Assembly: GCF_000247695.1 (NCBI RefSeq)
Contig: NW_004624781.1
Location: 9,013,522-9,077,521, forward strand
Reading direction: 5' to 3'
From: Heterocephalus glaber
Taxonomy: Eukaryota; Chordata; Mammalia; Rodentia; Bathyergidae
Length of the DNA stretch: 64,000 bases
The notes below the pieces were generated by a model, which saw nothing but the letters and a program-made list of their open reading frames with translations, was not told the origin of the DNA and did no database searches. Of the stretch, positions 11,946-23,591 are shown in pieces. The position numbers and the translations under genes were made by a program. Position 1 is the first letter of the stretch. Each line of letters begins with the position of its first letter.

Positions 11946-12497
11946 GGCTGGGTTTTTATCTTAGTTTTCGATGATAGTCCCATGAGAAGTTTTCCATGGT
12001 ATGAGGCAGGCATCAACATACAGATAAATGTGGATTTGATTAGAAAATGTGGTTCCTACTTGTTCTCATGTCAAACAGGAGCCCCCCTTCACACCTTGCC
12101 TGACTGGAGCTGCTCATTGCCAGGGTAGGGGGAGCACTGTGTGCATGCTATCCAGATTTACACACTGGTAGAACCGCTGGGAGTTGGAGAACGTGCAAGA
12201 TATGAGGGTTGCGACTTGATCAGCCTGCTCTTTTGAGGCCTGGCCAGGCAGGCAGGCACTCTCTTCCTCCTCCCTAAGAGATCTCCAGCCTCTTCCACAT
12301 CACAGTAGGCTGGGGAGCAGTGAGACACCCCAGGAGTAGCACCTGGCACCTGACGGAAACTCACAGGGATTCAAAAGAAGCAGAAGGAAATGAGGCTGGC
12401 CCAGTAGCACTGATGGGAAGGCTGAAGGACTGGTGAAACTCCAAAGGGGAAATTCATCCATGCAAAATCTCTCACTGCACACAGTCTGTGTGGGTTT

Positions 12498-12586
12498 TTT
12501 TTTTTTTTTTTGGTACTGGGGAATCAAACTCGGGACCTTGCACTTGCGCAGCAGGTTGCGAAACCACTGAGCTAAATCCCCGGCCC
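12498..12586 (-). repeat. ID-type SINE (GGTACC subfamily)
   Basis: Reverse copy with a long T-run. The flanks 'actgcacacagtctgt' and 'actgcacaaagtctgt' are target-site duplications. Confidence 0.9.
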
Positions 12587-13214
12587 ACTGCACAAAGTCT
12601 GTACCAGATTCTCTTCTAAGCACTGGGGAAATCAGACCAAGGAGGGGCAGAGACCCATGAAAGTCACCGGGGAAGAGAAAACTCAGTCGTGCAGTTTCTC
12701 AATTAAGTGGAAAGCAGGGTTCAAAGAAGAGGAGAGTGGAGGAATAAGATCTCGAAAACTTGGTCAGAGATTTCAAAAGAATGACATCTACACAGATAAC
12801 ATTTTTTTTTTTAAAGTGTAGAAGAAAGGAGGCAGAGGGTGATGCAATTTGAGAGCTACTCTAAGGCCCAAACTCCAGCATTTACACTGCCTGCTGGGGC
12901 AATTCACAAGGCCCAGCACTTCTTGCTCCTCCAGCCAAACCAGCAGGCTCCTTGCTGGTCCTCCCCTCACCAGGCATGCCTCCCACGCTGCCCTTAATCT
13001 GTCAGAGCGCCTTTTGAAGGCTGCCCTGCAAAGAGTAGCACCATTTGGAGGATGCATAACCAAACTGAAAATGTGATAGGAAGGAGCCCAACGCCCTGTC
13101 TGATTTATCTTTGTACACCAGTGTTAGACACATAATAAGCATTTGGGAAATGTTTGGTGAGTGAATGAATGCCATTGTTAGGCACTGAGACCTGATTTTA
13201 AAAATAAGAAATGT

Positions 13215-13345
13215 TGCTGGGTGTGGTGATACATACAACTGTAATCCCAGCCCCAAGGGAAGCTGAGGCAGGAGGCTCAAGATCACAAGTTTGATCCCCA
13301 GCTTGGGTAACTTAGTGATTTAGTGAGAACACCTCTCAAATTTTT
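13215..13345 (+). repeat. B1-type SINE
   Basis: 'gctgggtgtggtgatacat', then 'tgtaatcccagc', 'gaagctgaggcaggaggct', and a degenerate 3' part. Confidence 0.75.
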
Positions 13346-13470
13346 TTTTAAAATCACTGAAAAAACACTAACAGTGGTTGAATGATGGAATTATGAGAGA
13401 TTTTTCTTTCTCTATTTTCCTATTTTGTATACTATAGCAACTTTTGTGTGTGTGTGTATGTGTGTGTGTG

Positions 13471-13542
13471 GTGTTGGGGATTGAACCTAGGACCTTAAAC
13501 ACACTAAGCATGTGCTCTATCACTGAGCTATATACTCAGTCT
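13471..13542 (-). repeat. Older ID SINE
   Basis: Reverse ID, 'ggggattgaacctagg' to 'ctatcactgagcta', preceded by a (GT)n stretch at 13444-13470. Confidence 0.7.
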
Positions 13543-13556
13543 GTATAGCAACGTAT

Positions 13557-13640
13557 TTTTTTTTTTGGTACCAGGGATCAAACCCAGGACCTTGCGCCTG
13601 GGAGGCAGGCGGCAGCACCACTGAGCTAAATCCCCAGCCC
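13557..13640 (-). repeat. ID-type SINE (GGTACC subfamily)
   Basis: Reverse copy inserted right beside the previous one. The flanking direct repeat 'tgtatagcaacgt' on both sides shows retroposition. Confidence 0.9.
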
Positions 13641-13799
13641 TGTATAGCAACGTTTTTAATATATAAGAGTATATTTTTAATATTTAAGAGTATATTTTAA
13701 TATTTAAGAGTATATTTAGTATCTTCTCTTTGCTATGTCCTAATAAAATAACTATAAGAATTACAATTTATTATCAAATATTTAAAAGTCGTATACCAG

Positions 13800-13905
13800 G
13801 CCAGGGATTTAGCTCAGTGGTTCTGCTGCCTGCCTTGAAAGCGTAAGGACTGGAATTTGATCCCCGGTACCAATAAATAAATAAATAAATAAAAATAAAA
13901 ATGAT
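13800..13905 (+). repeat. ID-type SINE (GGTACC subfamily)
   Basis: GGCCAGGGATTTAGCTCAGT to GGTACC with an (AATA)n tail. The flanks share 'taaaagtc'. Confidence 0.88.
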
Positions 13906-14532
13906 AAAAGTCTTATTCCATATAAGGTGTAAATTATGAAACTCGGAAAACATGAGCTGAGTTACTTAACACAGTGAAAGAAAATTTACTAGCACATAAC
14001 TCTGAAGTGTTTGGTGATATGCATGATCATTGTGTAGTTTGGTATAAACAATAGTTCTCATTACTTAGTATTAGTGCCATCCCTCAGCCACTCAGGGAAA
14101 TTGGTCTAGGACCCCCAAAATGCCAAAATCCATAGGTTTTCAAGCCTCCTGTTTAAATACAAAATGATATAACACTTGCATATAACCTACAACACCCTCC
14201 TGAATTCTGTAAGTCATCTCTAGATTATTTAATACCTCATACAATGTATATACTATGTAAACAGTTGTTACACTGTATTGTTTAGGGAATTATGACAAGA
14301 AAAGTCTGTACCTGTTTGGTACAGACACAATTTTTTTTCTGCTCCTGTCTCTCAACTCCAAAACTGGAGCCTAATGGGTTGGTGACATCATGTGCTTGTC
14401 CAACTGTCCGTGTCTTGTCTGTCTGCATTTAAGATGTTGACTATTTTAAAAGCCCTTCACCCTCCCCACTTCACAGTCATGGAGTTACACAGTCAACATA
14501 CAACATTTCCGTCACTCTAAAGAATCCCCTCG

Positions 14533-14765
14533 GGCCAGGCATGGTGGTGCATGCCTGTAATCCTAGCTTCTTGGGAGGATGAAGCAGAAAGTTGGCAAGT
14601 TTGAGGTCAACTTGGGCAATCAGTGAGACCCTGACTCAAAATTTAAAATAAAATTTAAAAGGCTTGGGCTGTAGTTCAGTGATAGAGTACTTGTCTAGCA
14701 TATGGGAGGCCCTGGATTCAATCCCTAGATAGGTCAAAACAAAACAAACAAACAAACAAAAACAA
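14533..14765 (+). repeat. B1-ID dimer SINE
   Basis: A B1 half ('ggccaggcatggtggtgcat'), an A/T linker, then an ID half ('ggcttgggctgtagttcagt') and a CAAA tail. Confidence 0.8.
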
Positions 14766-16637
14766 GACAAAACAGTAAGACCACCCTCAAGTTCCTTTGG
14801 TAGTCACTCCCCACTCGCACCTTTGGTGACCGCAGATGTCCACTTTGTCCCTAGAATTGTGCCTTCTCCAAGGTTGTCTCAGATACAATGTTTAAAAAAG
14901 CCCCCATACATGGTTGACTCATTCCAGGGATGCGGAACTCTAACAGAGCAACTGGACTTGAAACAGCCAAATTGGCCTCTGTCCCAGGGGCAGGGGAGGG
15001 GAGGTAGGAACAGGATCAAGGGGGATGCAGCTGTGGTGGCCTCAGCAGATCTTTGGGTCCATAATAACCCTGGGTTCTGAGGACATCTGTCGCCATTCAC
15101 AAAGGATCTCGTCATCCCATAGGAGTAGTGCCAACACCCTAAACTCTCATCCTTCATTCCCTAGGGTCTGCCTTCTAGGTGTGAGAATGCTCATGGGACA
15201 GGAAGGAATATTCATCCAAGTGACAAATACGTGTTAAGGACCTATTATGTGCCGGGCATTGAGGAGGTCTTATATATACGATGTCTCTAGCCTCAGCCTT
15301 ACGTGGGTGACCTTAGACCCATCAGGCAGACGATGAAGCAGGCTCAGAAGGTGAAGTTACGCGGGGGGGAGGCGCAAGGGGAAGGAGCTCTGGGCGTGGA
15401 AAGCCTCTCTTCCCTCCCTGCGCATTGCCACAAAGCCGAGTTCCACTTCCTGCCCATAGCCTTTGTGATCATCATCAGCTACTGGGCAAGTCATTCTCCT
15501 GGTTATAAAAATAAAGTGCAAGAGAGATGCATTTCCCAAGTGACTTTCCAGCCCTGGATTGGTTATGGTAGTGTTTCCTCCACTGGCCCAAGGCTCACGG
15601 GCCACCCGCGCAGAGCTCTGCCGGGGACTTGGGTCGCTCCAGCGCTCGCCCCCTGGAGGACATCCGTGGTACTTCAGGAGACAGGGCAAGAAGTGGGGCG
15701 CTGCAACCATCAGGCCAAGTCAACGTAACCACACATTAAAGCCGGCTTTAATTACCACTTTCGCTTTTTAAACAACACGGGTCTAGAAAACCTTCTCACA
15801 GCCCTTCCCACGCTCGCCAGGGGAATGCTGCTGCTGGAACGCGTAATGACAGGGAGCATTTGTAGTCTGAAGCCCTCCTCGTTCTGAGTCATATTTTAAA
15901 ATTGGATTCTGTTTTTCACTTCCTACACCTTGGTTTCTTTTAGGCCTTGTGACCATTTATTGACCCAGTGATGATTTTGCAGGGTTGCTAAACTGTGATT
16001 TTAAAACAATATAGTTATCTTTTATTTTTATTAAAGTACCCAATTTTTTTGGTTATTTTTAGTAATATATGCATATGGTACAATATTCAAAAGTCACTAA
16101 GGGCTCTCAGTAATTATCAGATGGCCCTGGAAATTCCATTGTTAGGTAGATACTTAACAGAATTGAAAACAGGTGTACAAACAAAGACTGCTTTCTTGTA
16201 AACGATGCTTATTAGCAACACTATTCCTGATCGATTGCCAACAGGGGAAACAACCAAACGTCAAAAACTGATATATTCAAAATGGGGTTTCTCCAAGCAG
16301 GGGAATATTATCCAGCCAGAAAGGACAGAGCGCTGAAACATTCTACAGAGCACCTTGAGAACACACTAACAGGAAGAAGCCAAACACAAAAGGCCAAATA
16401 TTATATCATTGTGTTCATATACATACAAATAAAGAGCAAAATAGAAGAGAAATAAATGGGAAGTGGAGAGAAGTTCAATACTTCCCCAAATTACGTACAG
16501 ATTTTGTTTCCAAAATATTTTAACATATGTGCTAATTTTTGTTTCTATATGTATCTATACTAGAATATACTGTTTTAATTTTTGTTTCATTTATACTACT
16601 GGTTTATTTTAGATCCTTGAAAAGAAAGTTATTATCA

Positions 16638-16718
16638 GGGGCTGAGGATTTAGCTCAGAGGTGCTGCCGCCTGCCTCGAAAGTGTAAGGTCCTGAGTTCG
16701 ATCCTGGTACCAAAAAAT
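16638..16718 (+). repeat. ID-type SINE (GGTACC subfamily)
   Basis: GGGGCTGAGGATTTAGCTCA to GGTACC plus A tail. It faces the reverse fragment at 16757-16805 about 40 bp away, so the two form an inverted pair. Confidence 0.88.
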
Positions 16719-16748
16719 CCCTTATTATCTGTTTCTTTCTTTTTCTTT

Positions 16749-16806
16749 TTCTTTTTTTTGGTACCGGGGATCGAACTCGGGTCCTTGCGCTTGTGCAGCA
16801 GGCTGT
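16749..16806 (-). repeat. Truncated ID-type SINE
   Basis: Reverse copy keeping the 3' half (GGTACCGGGGATCGAACTCG to 'gtgcagcaggctg'). The A-box half is missing. Confidence 0.8.
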
Positions 16807-17221
16807 TTCTTTTTTGTAAGAATCTTTTTGGTCTATGTCTTCTACTCCGAGTAACTACTTTGAAGATAACAATACACAGTGGACTGTTATTCTCATTATT
16901 TTGTTATGGAATTTTATTTTTTTCATACAATAAATTTTAAAAAGAAAGAAATATCCAGAAGAGGAAAATCCATAGAGACAGATAGCAGGTTAGTGGTGGC
17001 CAGGGGGACAGGGTAGGAGGGAACAGGAAGTAACTGCCCATGAGTACGGGGTCTGCTTTTGGGCGATGAAAATGTCCTGATCAGATAGTGGGGATGGTTA
17101 CATGGCACTGTGAGTGAGGGGTCACTTGAAAGAGTCACAGTGGTAAATTTGATGCCATGTGTATTTGCCCACAATGAACTAAAAGAATAAATAAAAGATA
17201 TTCAGTAAAAAGCCAGTTCTT

Positions 17222-17311
17222 GGGGCCGGGGATTTAGCTCAGTGGTTTCACTGCCTGCTGTGCAAGCACAAGGACCCGAGTTCGATCCCCGGTACCAAAA
17301 AAAAAAAAAGC
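17222..17311 (+). repeat. ID-type SINE (GGTACC subfamily)
   Basis: Near-consensus copy with a pure A tail. The flanking duplication 'aaagccagttctt' lies on both sides. Confidence 0.93.
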
Positions 17312-17479
17312 CAGTTCTTTCTCCAGGCTCCTTCCCTGAATACAAAAGCAAATATCAGCACTCTTTCCTGTACCTCCAGAGATTACCATATGTATGAATA
17401 TAAACAGTATTTATATTGTTATGTTTGTATGCTATGTATGTCTGTGTGTCAGACATAGTATAGATACAGATATATACTT

Positions 17480-17560
17480 CCCCTGTGGTGCTAGAGATTG
17501 AACCCAGGGCCTCATTTATGTGAGGCAAGTGCTGTACCACTGAGCTACATCCCCAGCCTG
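17480..17560 (-). repeat. Standard ID SINE
   Basis: 'gtgctagagattgaaccc' to 'ctgtaccactgagctacatc', reverse orientation. Confidence 0.75.
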
Positions 17561-17664
17561 GAAAAGAGGTTTTACAAAATAACTGTTTAAGATTTCACTG
17601 TATTGATGCACTGTAATCGATTTGATTATTCACAGTTACACATTTTAAGTTATTTCCTTTTATT

Positions 17665-17935
17665 TTTAAGTGTGAATCCCCACTGAGCTACATCCTCAGC
17701 TCTTTTCATTTTCCTTTTTTTTTTTTGGTACCAGGGATTGAACTCGGGTCCTTGCACTTGCGCAGCAGGTGGCGAAACCACTGAGCTAAATCCCCAGTCC
17801 AGCTCTTTTTCTTTTTGAGACATGGTCTTGCTAGGTTGCTAAGTTGCCCTGCCTTGGCTCAAATTTGTGATTCTTCTGCCTCAGTCTCCCAGATTGGTGG
17901 GACTTCAGGTGTGTGCTATCATTCCTGGCTTATTT
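17665..17935 (-). repeat. B1-ID dimer with a nested ID element
   Basis: Host dimer: ID remnant at 17680-17702, B1 half at 17812-17935. A younger reverse ID (17717-17800) interrupts the linker, with 'agctctttt' repeated on both sides as target duplication. Confidence 0.8.
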
Positions 17936-18074
17936 CCAAGTTTTTAAATGATGTTCTGAATGTCTTTGTAAAATAATTAGGGATTTCTAATTATTTTCTT
18001 TGGTTAATTTCTTAGAATCAGACTTTTTTGGTTGAAGAATGTAACTCTTCTAAGATTCTTAATATACCTTGTAT

Positions 18075-18285
18075 CCAGGCACAATGGTGCGTGGCTGTAA
18101 TTCCAGCTACTCTGGGAGGCTGAGCCTGGAAGATCACAAGTTCAAGACCAGCCTGGGAAATATAGGGAAACCCTGTCTCAAAATAGAATTTTTTTAAAGG
18201 GCTGGGGATGTAGTAGAGCACTTACTTAGCATGTATATGCCCCAACCCAGGGTTTGATCCCCAGAACCACCAAAACAAAACAAAC
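18075..18285 (+). repeat. B1-ID dimer SINE
   Basis: B1 half from 'ccaggcacaatggtgcgtgg', linker 'aaaatagaattttttt', ID half from 'gggctggggatgtag', CAAA tail. Confidence 0.8.
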
Positions 18286-18492
18286 ACCCCACACTAAAAT
18301 CATTTTCCAGAAATGCAGCACATCAGGATGCCTCTCACAGCAGGGCCTGAGACTGTACATCTCCATGTCTCCTTGCCAGCATTGAGTAGGTTATCTCATT
18401 TTAAATGTTTGCCAATTTAATAAATGAAAAATCATGTCTCATTGTTTTAAATTTTTATGATCTCTAGAGAAGCATTAAAATTTGCTCCTTAA

Positions 18493-18580
18493 GGGCTGAA
18501 GATTTAACTCAGTGGTTCTACCGCCTGCCTTGCAAGCTCAAGGTCCCGAGTTCAATCCTGGGTGCCAAAAAAGAAAAAAC
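18493..18580 (+). repeat. ID-type SINE (GGTACC subfamily, diverged)
   Basis: 'gggctgaagatttaactcag' to 'gggtgcc' plus A tail. Flanking duplication 'atttgctcctt'. Confidence 0.85.
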
Positions 18581-18879
18581 AATTTGCTCCTTGTATTTAT
18601 TGACCATTTATGCCCCTTTTCCTGTGAAGTATTTGCTGTTGTGCTTTTTATTTTCTCTTGTGCTTTTTTTTGAACCAGACTTTGACTTTTCAGTTCGGTG
18701 GTGGACATCAGCCAGGGTGGAGGTAAAAGAAAATTCTAGTGCTAGATTACAGAAAGCTGCCTTTCCACCTGCAAAAGACCAGGACACTGAGTCCTTCTGG
18801 ACACTGAAGAATTTGTGAAAGAGTGTGTGACTGTCCCTGCTGCGGTACAGTGACCAATGGCCCCACACATGCTCATTAC

Positions 18880-19316
18880 CTAATTCTAGAAAGTGCTCAC
18901 ATTAGGTTACATGGCAAAGGTCAGTTGGGGTTGCATTGGAAGTGAGTTTGCTCATCATATGAGTTTAAAACAGGGAGACAATCTTGAATTATTCTGGTGA
19001 AACCAAAGTAATCACAAAGGTCCTTAAAAGTGAAAGAAGGAGGCAGAATAGAGCCAGAGGGTGTGGGATTATGGAAGGATGGTCACAGAGAGGCACCACT
19101 GCTGGATTTGAAGATGAATGGCCACAGAGCAAGCTGGAAAAGGCATTGAGCCAGATTCTCTCCTAGAGCTTCCTGAAAGGAACACAACCCTGCCCACACC
19201 TTGATTTTAGTCTGGTGAGTCCAGTGTCAAACTTTTGACCTACAGAACTGCAAAATAATAAATGTGTGTTGCTTGTTCATGGTAATTAGTTACAGTCCCA
19301 ATAGAAAACCAGTACA
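18880..19316 (+). mobile_element. MLT1-type MaLR LTR
   Basis: The 3' part has the MLT1 signature: 'ttgattttagtctggtgagt', 'cttttgacctacagaactgc', 'aaaataataaatgtgtgttg' (poly-A signal region), 'ggtaattagttacag' and the end 'aatagaaaaccagtacag'. The 5' boundary is unclear. Confidence 0.7.
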
Positions 19317-19819
19317 GTACATGCACAGAATATGCCAAAGCCTATCTTTGCAGAGCTCTGGAGTCTCATGCTTTAACGGAAAGCTTAGTGTTTCCTGCTA
19401 CTTTCCCCACTCTCCTACTTGCCAATATCAAGCTATGTGAACAGAGGGACATTTTGAGGCCATTTGGCCCTCTCTTCAAGGAGAGATAATAAGGGGCCTG
19501 TGGATGGGGTCTATGCAGATGTGGGAGCCACTGCCAGCTTACCCAGTGCCCTCATGGTGTCTTTAGAAATGCTTTCATTTTCATGCCAGAGGAAGTGCAC
19601 ATTTCCAATTTGCTTAATGGTGCTTGACTCTTCTACAGCCACAGTCCTGGGGTTGCCATGGCTACTTTGGGGTGCATCAGCCATGAGCATGAAGGCATAT
19701 TGTGGGAGGTCATGGGATTTGGCGAATTATGAAGAGGGGAACCAGCTTCTCTGCTGAGCTCTGATCAGAGCTCAACGTGACCTGTGCATAAGTGACATCC
19801 TTGCTGGAACTCAGTTTGT

Positions 19820-19915
19820 TTTTGTTTTTTTGTTTGTTTTTGGTACTGGGGATCGAACTCCGGTCCTTGTGCTTTCAAGGCAGGCAACAGAACCACTGAA
19901 CTAAATCCCTAGCCC
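19820..19915 (-). repeat. ID-type SINE (GGTACC subfamily)
   Basis: Reverse copy. The flanking duplication 'ggaactcagtttgtt' is present on both sides. Confidence 0.92.
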
Positions 19916-20171
19916 TGGAACTCAGTTTGTTATCCAAAGAAGCACCAGCTCCATATAGATACTCACGGTAATGGTCTCTGACCCCTTTTATTGGTATGTT
20001 GCTTATTCTCTTATTTTCTTTCAGCTCCAAGCTCACCTTTTTACATTTTGCTTTTTGATGCTAGGACTCCTTCAGGGCAGGTCTCCCGTTAGGTTTGGTG
20101 ATGGGAGCTACTGGTAGGGGGTGGAAAGTAGAGAGGGAGAGGGATTTCCCTATGCCTTTCAGACCCCCAGA

Positions 20172-20262
20172 TTTTTTTTTTTTTTGGTACCGGGAATCGG
20201 ACTCTGGACCTTGCGCTTGCGAGGCAGGCAGCGGAACCACTGAGCTAAATCACCAGCCCCCC
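20172..20262 (-). repeat. ID-type SINE beside the assembly gap
   Basis: Reverse copy with GGTACCGGGAATCGGACTCT to 'ctgagctaaatcaccagcc'. It is followed by 'agcccccgatttt', then a T-run and the gap. Confidence 0.88.
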
Positions 20263-20290
20263 AGCCCCCGATTTTTTTTTTTTTTTTTTT

Positions 20291-20390
20291 NNNNNNNNNN
20301 NNNNNNNNNNNNNNNNNNNNNNNNNNNNNNNNNNNNNNNNNNNNNNNNNNNNNNNNNNNNNNNNNNNNNNNNNNNNNNNNNNNNNNNNNN
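20291..20390. other. Assembly gap (100 N)
   Basis: Exactly 100 Ns following a T homopolymer. A fixed-size gap placeholder is likely, so true length and content are unknown. Confidence 0.99.
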
Positions 20391-20519
20391 CCATCAAGAA
20401 ATACATTTTTGTCGTGACATATCCTGCTAATAGCAAAAAGAAAATATCTTTAAAATGATATTTGCAGTTGATAGTGATTACACTAGTTACAGGGAGTTAG
20501 CACTAGTATGAAACACATC

Positions 20520-20610
20520 TTTTTTTTTTTTTTTTGGTGTCGGGGATCGAACTTGGGTCCTTGCGCTTGCACAGAAGGTGGCAAAACCACTGAGCTAAAT
20601 CCCCGGCCCA
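20520..20610 (-). repeat. ID-type SINE
   Basis: Reverse copy with a long T-run, 'ggtgtcggggatcgaacttg' to 'gagctaaatccccggccc'. Confidence 0.88.
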
Positions 20611-20904
20611 ACCCCCCGATTTTTTTAAGGCACCCAACACTGGGCCCTCAATGTAGCTCCCCAGTGGCTGGGAGCTGAGCATTAGATTCCTGGTGACCAT
20701 CTCTTCCCTCCTAGGTTCTCCTAACTCTACCTATAACACTTTGCTCTAGAACAGGGGCGATAGTTACTCCCCGCTGCCATTAATATCTGGTATCTCAGTG
20801 TTCTTTGCTCTCTGCCCTTCAACATCTACATAAGCAAGTCTATGCATTAATCTCCCCTATGTTCCCTGGTATGATTTCTCTTTTCCTAAATGGATCTTGA
20901 ATGA

Positions 20905-21480
20905 TGTGCTTTAGTCTGGCTTTTTCTTATTGACTTGTAAGAACTCTTTGTATATTAAGGAAATTACCTGTCATGTATGTTACCTGTCATAGTCAATTGC
21001 CTATCATATATGTTGCAATGATTTTTATTAGCTTGGCTTTGCCTTTATGTGCTTATTATTATTCAGAAACTTTTAAAGTTTTATATATTCAAATTTATCT
21101 ATTTTTGTCTTATGGCTTATGTATTTCTTGGTATGCTTACACAGAATTTCTTCATTCTGAGATTGTAAAAATATTCAGTGATATTTTCTTCCTATATTTT
21201 CATGGTTTCATGTTTGAAATTTAGACTTTTACTCATCTGGAATTTAATTTAACATAAGGAATGAAGTAGAAATATAATTTAAAATGTTTTTCTCAGATGA
21301 AAAATGTTTAGCCAATCATGTCAATACCATTTACTGAACAGTCCTTCCTTTTTCCTTTGATTTGAAAGGCCAACTTTATTAAATATTACTTTCACATATA
21401 TACTCCTATTCCTGCATTTTTCCTCGTTGGTGTATCTGACGTTTCTTAGTAGTATTTTATGTTAGCATAAGTCTTCACTT
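20905..21480 (-). repeat. Old L1 ORF2 relic, antisense
   Basis: Plus-strand text reads as reversed distal ORF2: 'ttgacttgtaagaactcttt', later 'aatttatctatttttgtctt' and 'cataccatttactgaacag'-like phrasing. Heavily decayed, with no long frame. Confidence 0.5.
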
Positions 21481-21786
21481 GATTTTATGAAATCATCTAT
21501 GTAAATACTTCCAAATTCAAAGTATCTTTTGGAAGTCAGAATATGGTAAAGGAATAGTGAAATTCCTTGATGTGTGAGAAATCAAATATTGATTCAGGAG
21601 GAACTACCAAAATATTGATTTTTCTCAACTTATGCTTCCTGAATAATTTTTCATGGATAAAGCAAATGAATGCTAAATGTCTGATTTCAATATTAAGTCA
21701 TGTTCTGCTGATTTTTTTGCCTGAGTGGAAATATCAGTTTGAATTATGGCTTTATGTTCAACCTATTTTCTCCTTTCTTACAGATC

Positions 21787-21870
21787 CTTTTTTTTGGTAC
21801 CGGGGATTGAACTCAGGACCTTGCACTTGCAAGGCAGGCAGCGGCACCACTGAGCTAAATCCCAGGCCCA
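21787..21870 (-). repeat. ID-type SINE (GGTACC subfamily)
   Basis: Reverse copy, GGTACCGGGGATTGAACTCA to 'gagctaaatcccaggccc'. 'acagatc' is duplicated at both flanks. Confidence 0.9.
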
Positions 21871-22737
21871 ACAGATCATTTTTCAAAAGAATATCAAAAC
21901 CAACAGCTTGCAACACTAAGTAACCCTCTTGGGTACGCAGTACATATATCCCTCACATAGGTCAGAAGTTATGTAGATATAATATTCTGGAATTTTAGTC
22001 TTATCTAAAGGTGATTATCCTAACAGAAACTTTGGAACTTGAATATATATCTATGTTTTTTCTCTTCTTTCTTTTTTTATAAAGGGAATTCTCAGGATAG
22101 TGAAATGACGGGCACGCCCAAAGGCCAGCACTCAGTTTTGTGTACTGTTGTATATTCACACTTGCCATCTTCCTGTGTTCTGAATGCAGCCAGTTCACAA
22201 CATTTTCAGTGAAACCGATTTTCAGTGTTTATATTCTATTATGAATTTATGAATATAACTTTCCAATGCAATTGTTTTTAAAGGCTTTGAGGATCATTTT
22301 TACATGCTGAAAATATTCAGTTTTATAATTTTTTTAAATTTTGTTTTTATTAATCAAAGGCACTCATGGCATTAAAGAATCAAGTAATTCTGTAAATCTA
22401 GCATGAAAAACAATTCCTCCATTTTCCACTCTCCAGAGGCACATTTCTACGTTTCTTATTCTTTTGATATGGACGCATGTACTAACAAATAGTATGTTTT
22501 TATTTCTTTCTCATGACTTCTCAGTTTTAGGCATTATTTCCAGACTGAGGATTTAGCTCTTTATGTTCCTCACCCAGTCCTTGCCAATCTATCTTTCTTT
22601 CCTCCTGTCTTTGCAGTCTGGCTAGAAGAGTCACCAATGCTTGGTGTTTATATTATTTTGCCTATGTACATGCAAGTCGCAGCTGTCCCATGTGGAATGC
22701 TATTACCTTTTCTTCATGTACAGTTCTCCTCCCAGAG

Positions 22738-22835
22738 TCTCTCCTCCTCCCCCCCTTTTCTACTTCTTCCTCTTCCCCTTCCTCCTCTTCTAATTCTTCT
22801 CCTCCTCCTACCTCTTCTTCCTCCTTTCTGGAAGA
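22738..22835. repeat. Pyrimidine-rich (CTC/CTT) low-complexity tract
   Basis: About 100 bp of C/T-only-like sequence. It yields a spurious Glu-rich reverse ORF. Confidence 0.9.
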
Positions 22836-23067
22836 TTTCCTAATTATATCTTCCAACTCTTCTATTGAGCTGTCACTTGGCTCATTTTTTTTTTAATTTT
22901 GAGAGGTCTTTATGGTTTTCTGAATGCTCCTTTTTAACAGCATCTTGTTCTTGTTTCATGGATGAATTACTTTTTTCTTTTCTTCCCCAGGATTAACTAT
23001 AGGGTATCTCTTTCTTCCCCTCTTCTCTGTGTATTTTTACTGTCTCTGAGTTCATTTTCATTTGATT

Positions 23068-23403
23068 TTTTTTTTTTTTTTTTTTTTTTGCAGTACTATG
23101 GATTGAACCCAGGACTCTTGCACTGAGCTACATGCCCAGATTGTTCTTTAAAATTTTTATTTTGAGACAGGGTTTCACAGGGTCACTAAGTTGCCCAGGC
23201 TGGGCCTGAACTTTTAATCCTCCTGCCTCAGTGTCCCAGAGTGCTGTGGTTACAGGCATGTGTCCATGTCCAGGCCCTCTTTATTTTTTGTTTGGAGATA
23301 GGGTCTTGCCAAGTTGCCCAGGCTGGCCTTGAACTTTTGATCTTCCTGCCTCATCCTCCTAAGTAGTTGAGATTACAGGTGTGCGCCACTATGCTTGGCT
23401 CAT
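23068..23403 (-). repeat. B1-ID dimer followed by a B1 monomer
   Basis: 23068-23275 has a T-run, an ID remnant, then a reverse B1. 23276-23403 is a second reverse B1 ('gagatagggtcttgcc' to 'gattacaggtgtgcgcc'). Confidence 0.75.
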
Positions 23404-23440
23404 TTGTTCTAATTGTTATCTTTTAAATTAGAGACTTTCA

Positions 23441-23591
23441 ATAGGGAGGGATGAAGGGGTTGAAGGGAGGGCAGGGGAAGGGGGAAAAAAATAAGAACCA
23501 AGAGAGTATGTAAAGGTGCATATCTCCAATGATGAATGTCATTATATTGTACACCTGAAATGTACCAATAAAAAGATATAAAAAATAATAA
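23441..23591 (+). mobile_element. Severely 5'-truncated L1 (3'UTR only)
   Basis: About 150 bp of the L1 3'UTR seen elsewhere in this window ('ccaatgatgaatgt...tgaaatgtaccaataa'), flanked by the 15-bp direct repeat aaattagagactttc. Typical of an abortive L1 insertion. Confidence 0.85.

Larger units (their letters stand above)
16100..17200 (+). repeat. Old L1M LINE 3' region, interrupted
   Basis: 16108-16480 resembles the distal ORF2/3' part of old L1 ('ggaatattatccagccag', 'aggaagaagccaaacacaaa'). 16950-17190 resembles its 3'UTR ('ggggatggttacatggcac'). Two ID elements lie between. Confidence 0.6.

Noticed and set aside
20095..20436. Frames containing a run of X residues
   Set aside because: They cross the 100-N gap and an ID SINE.
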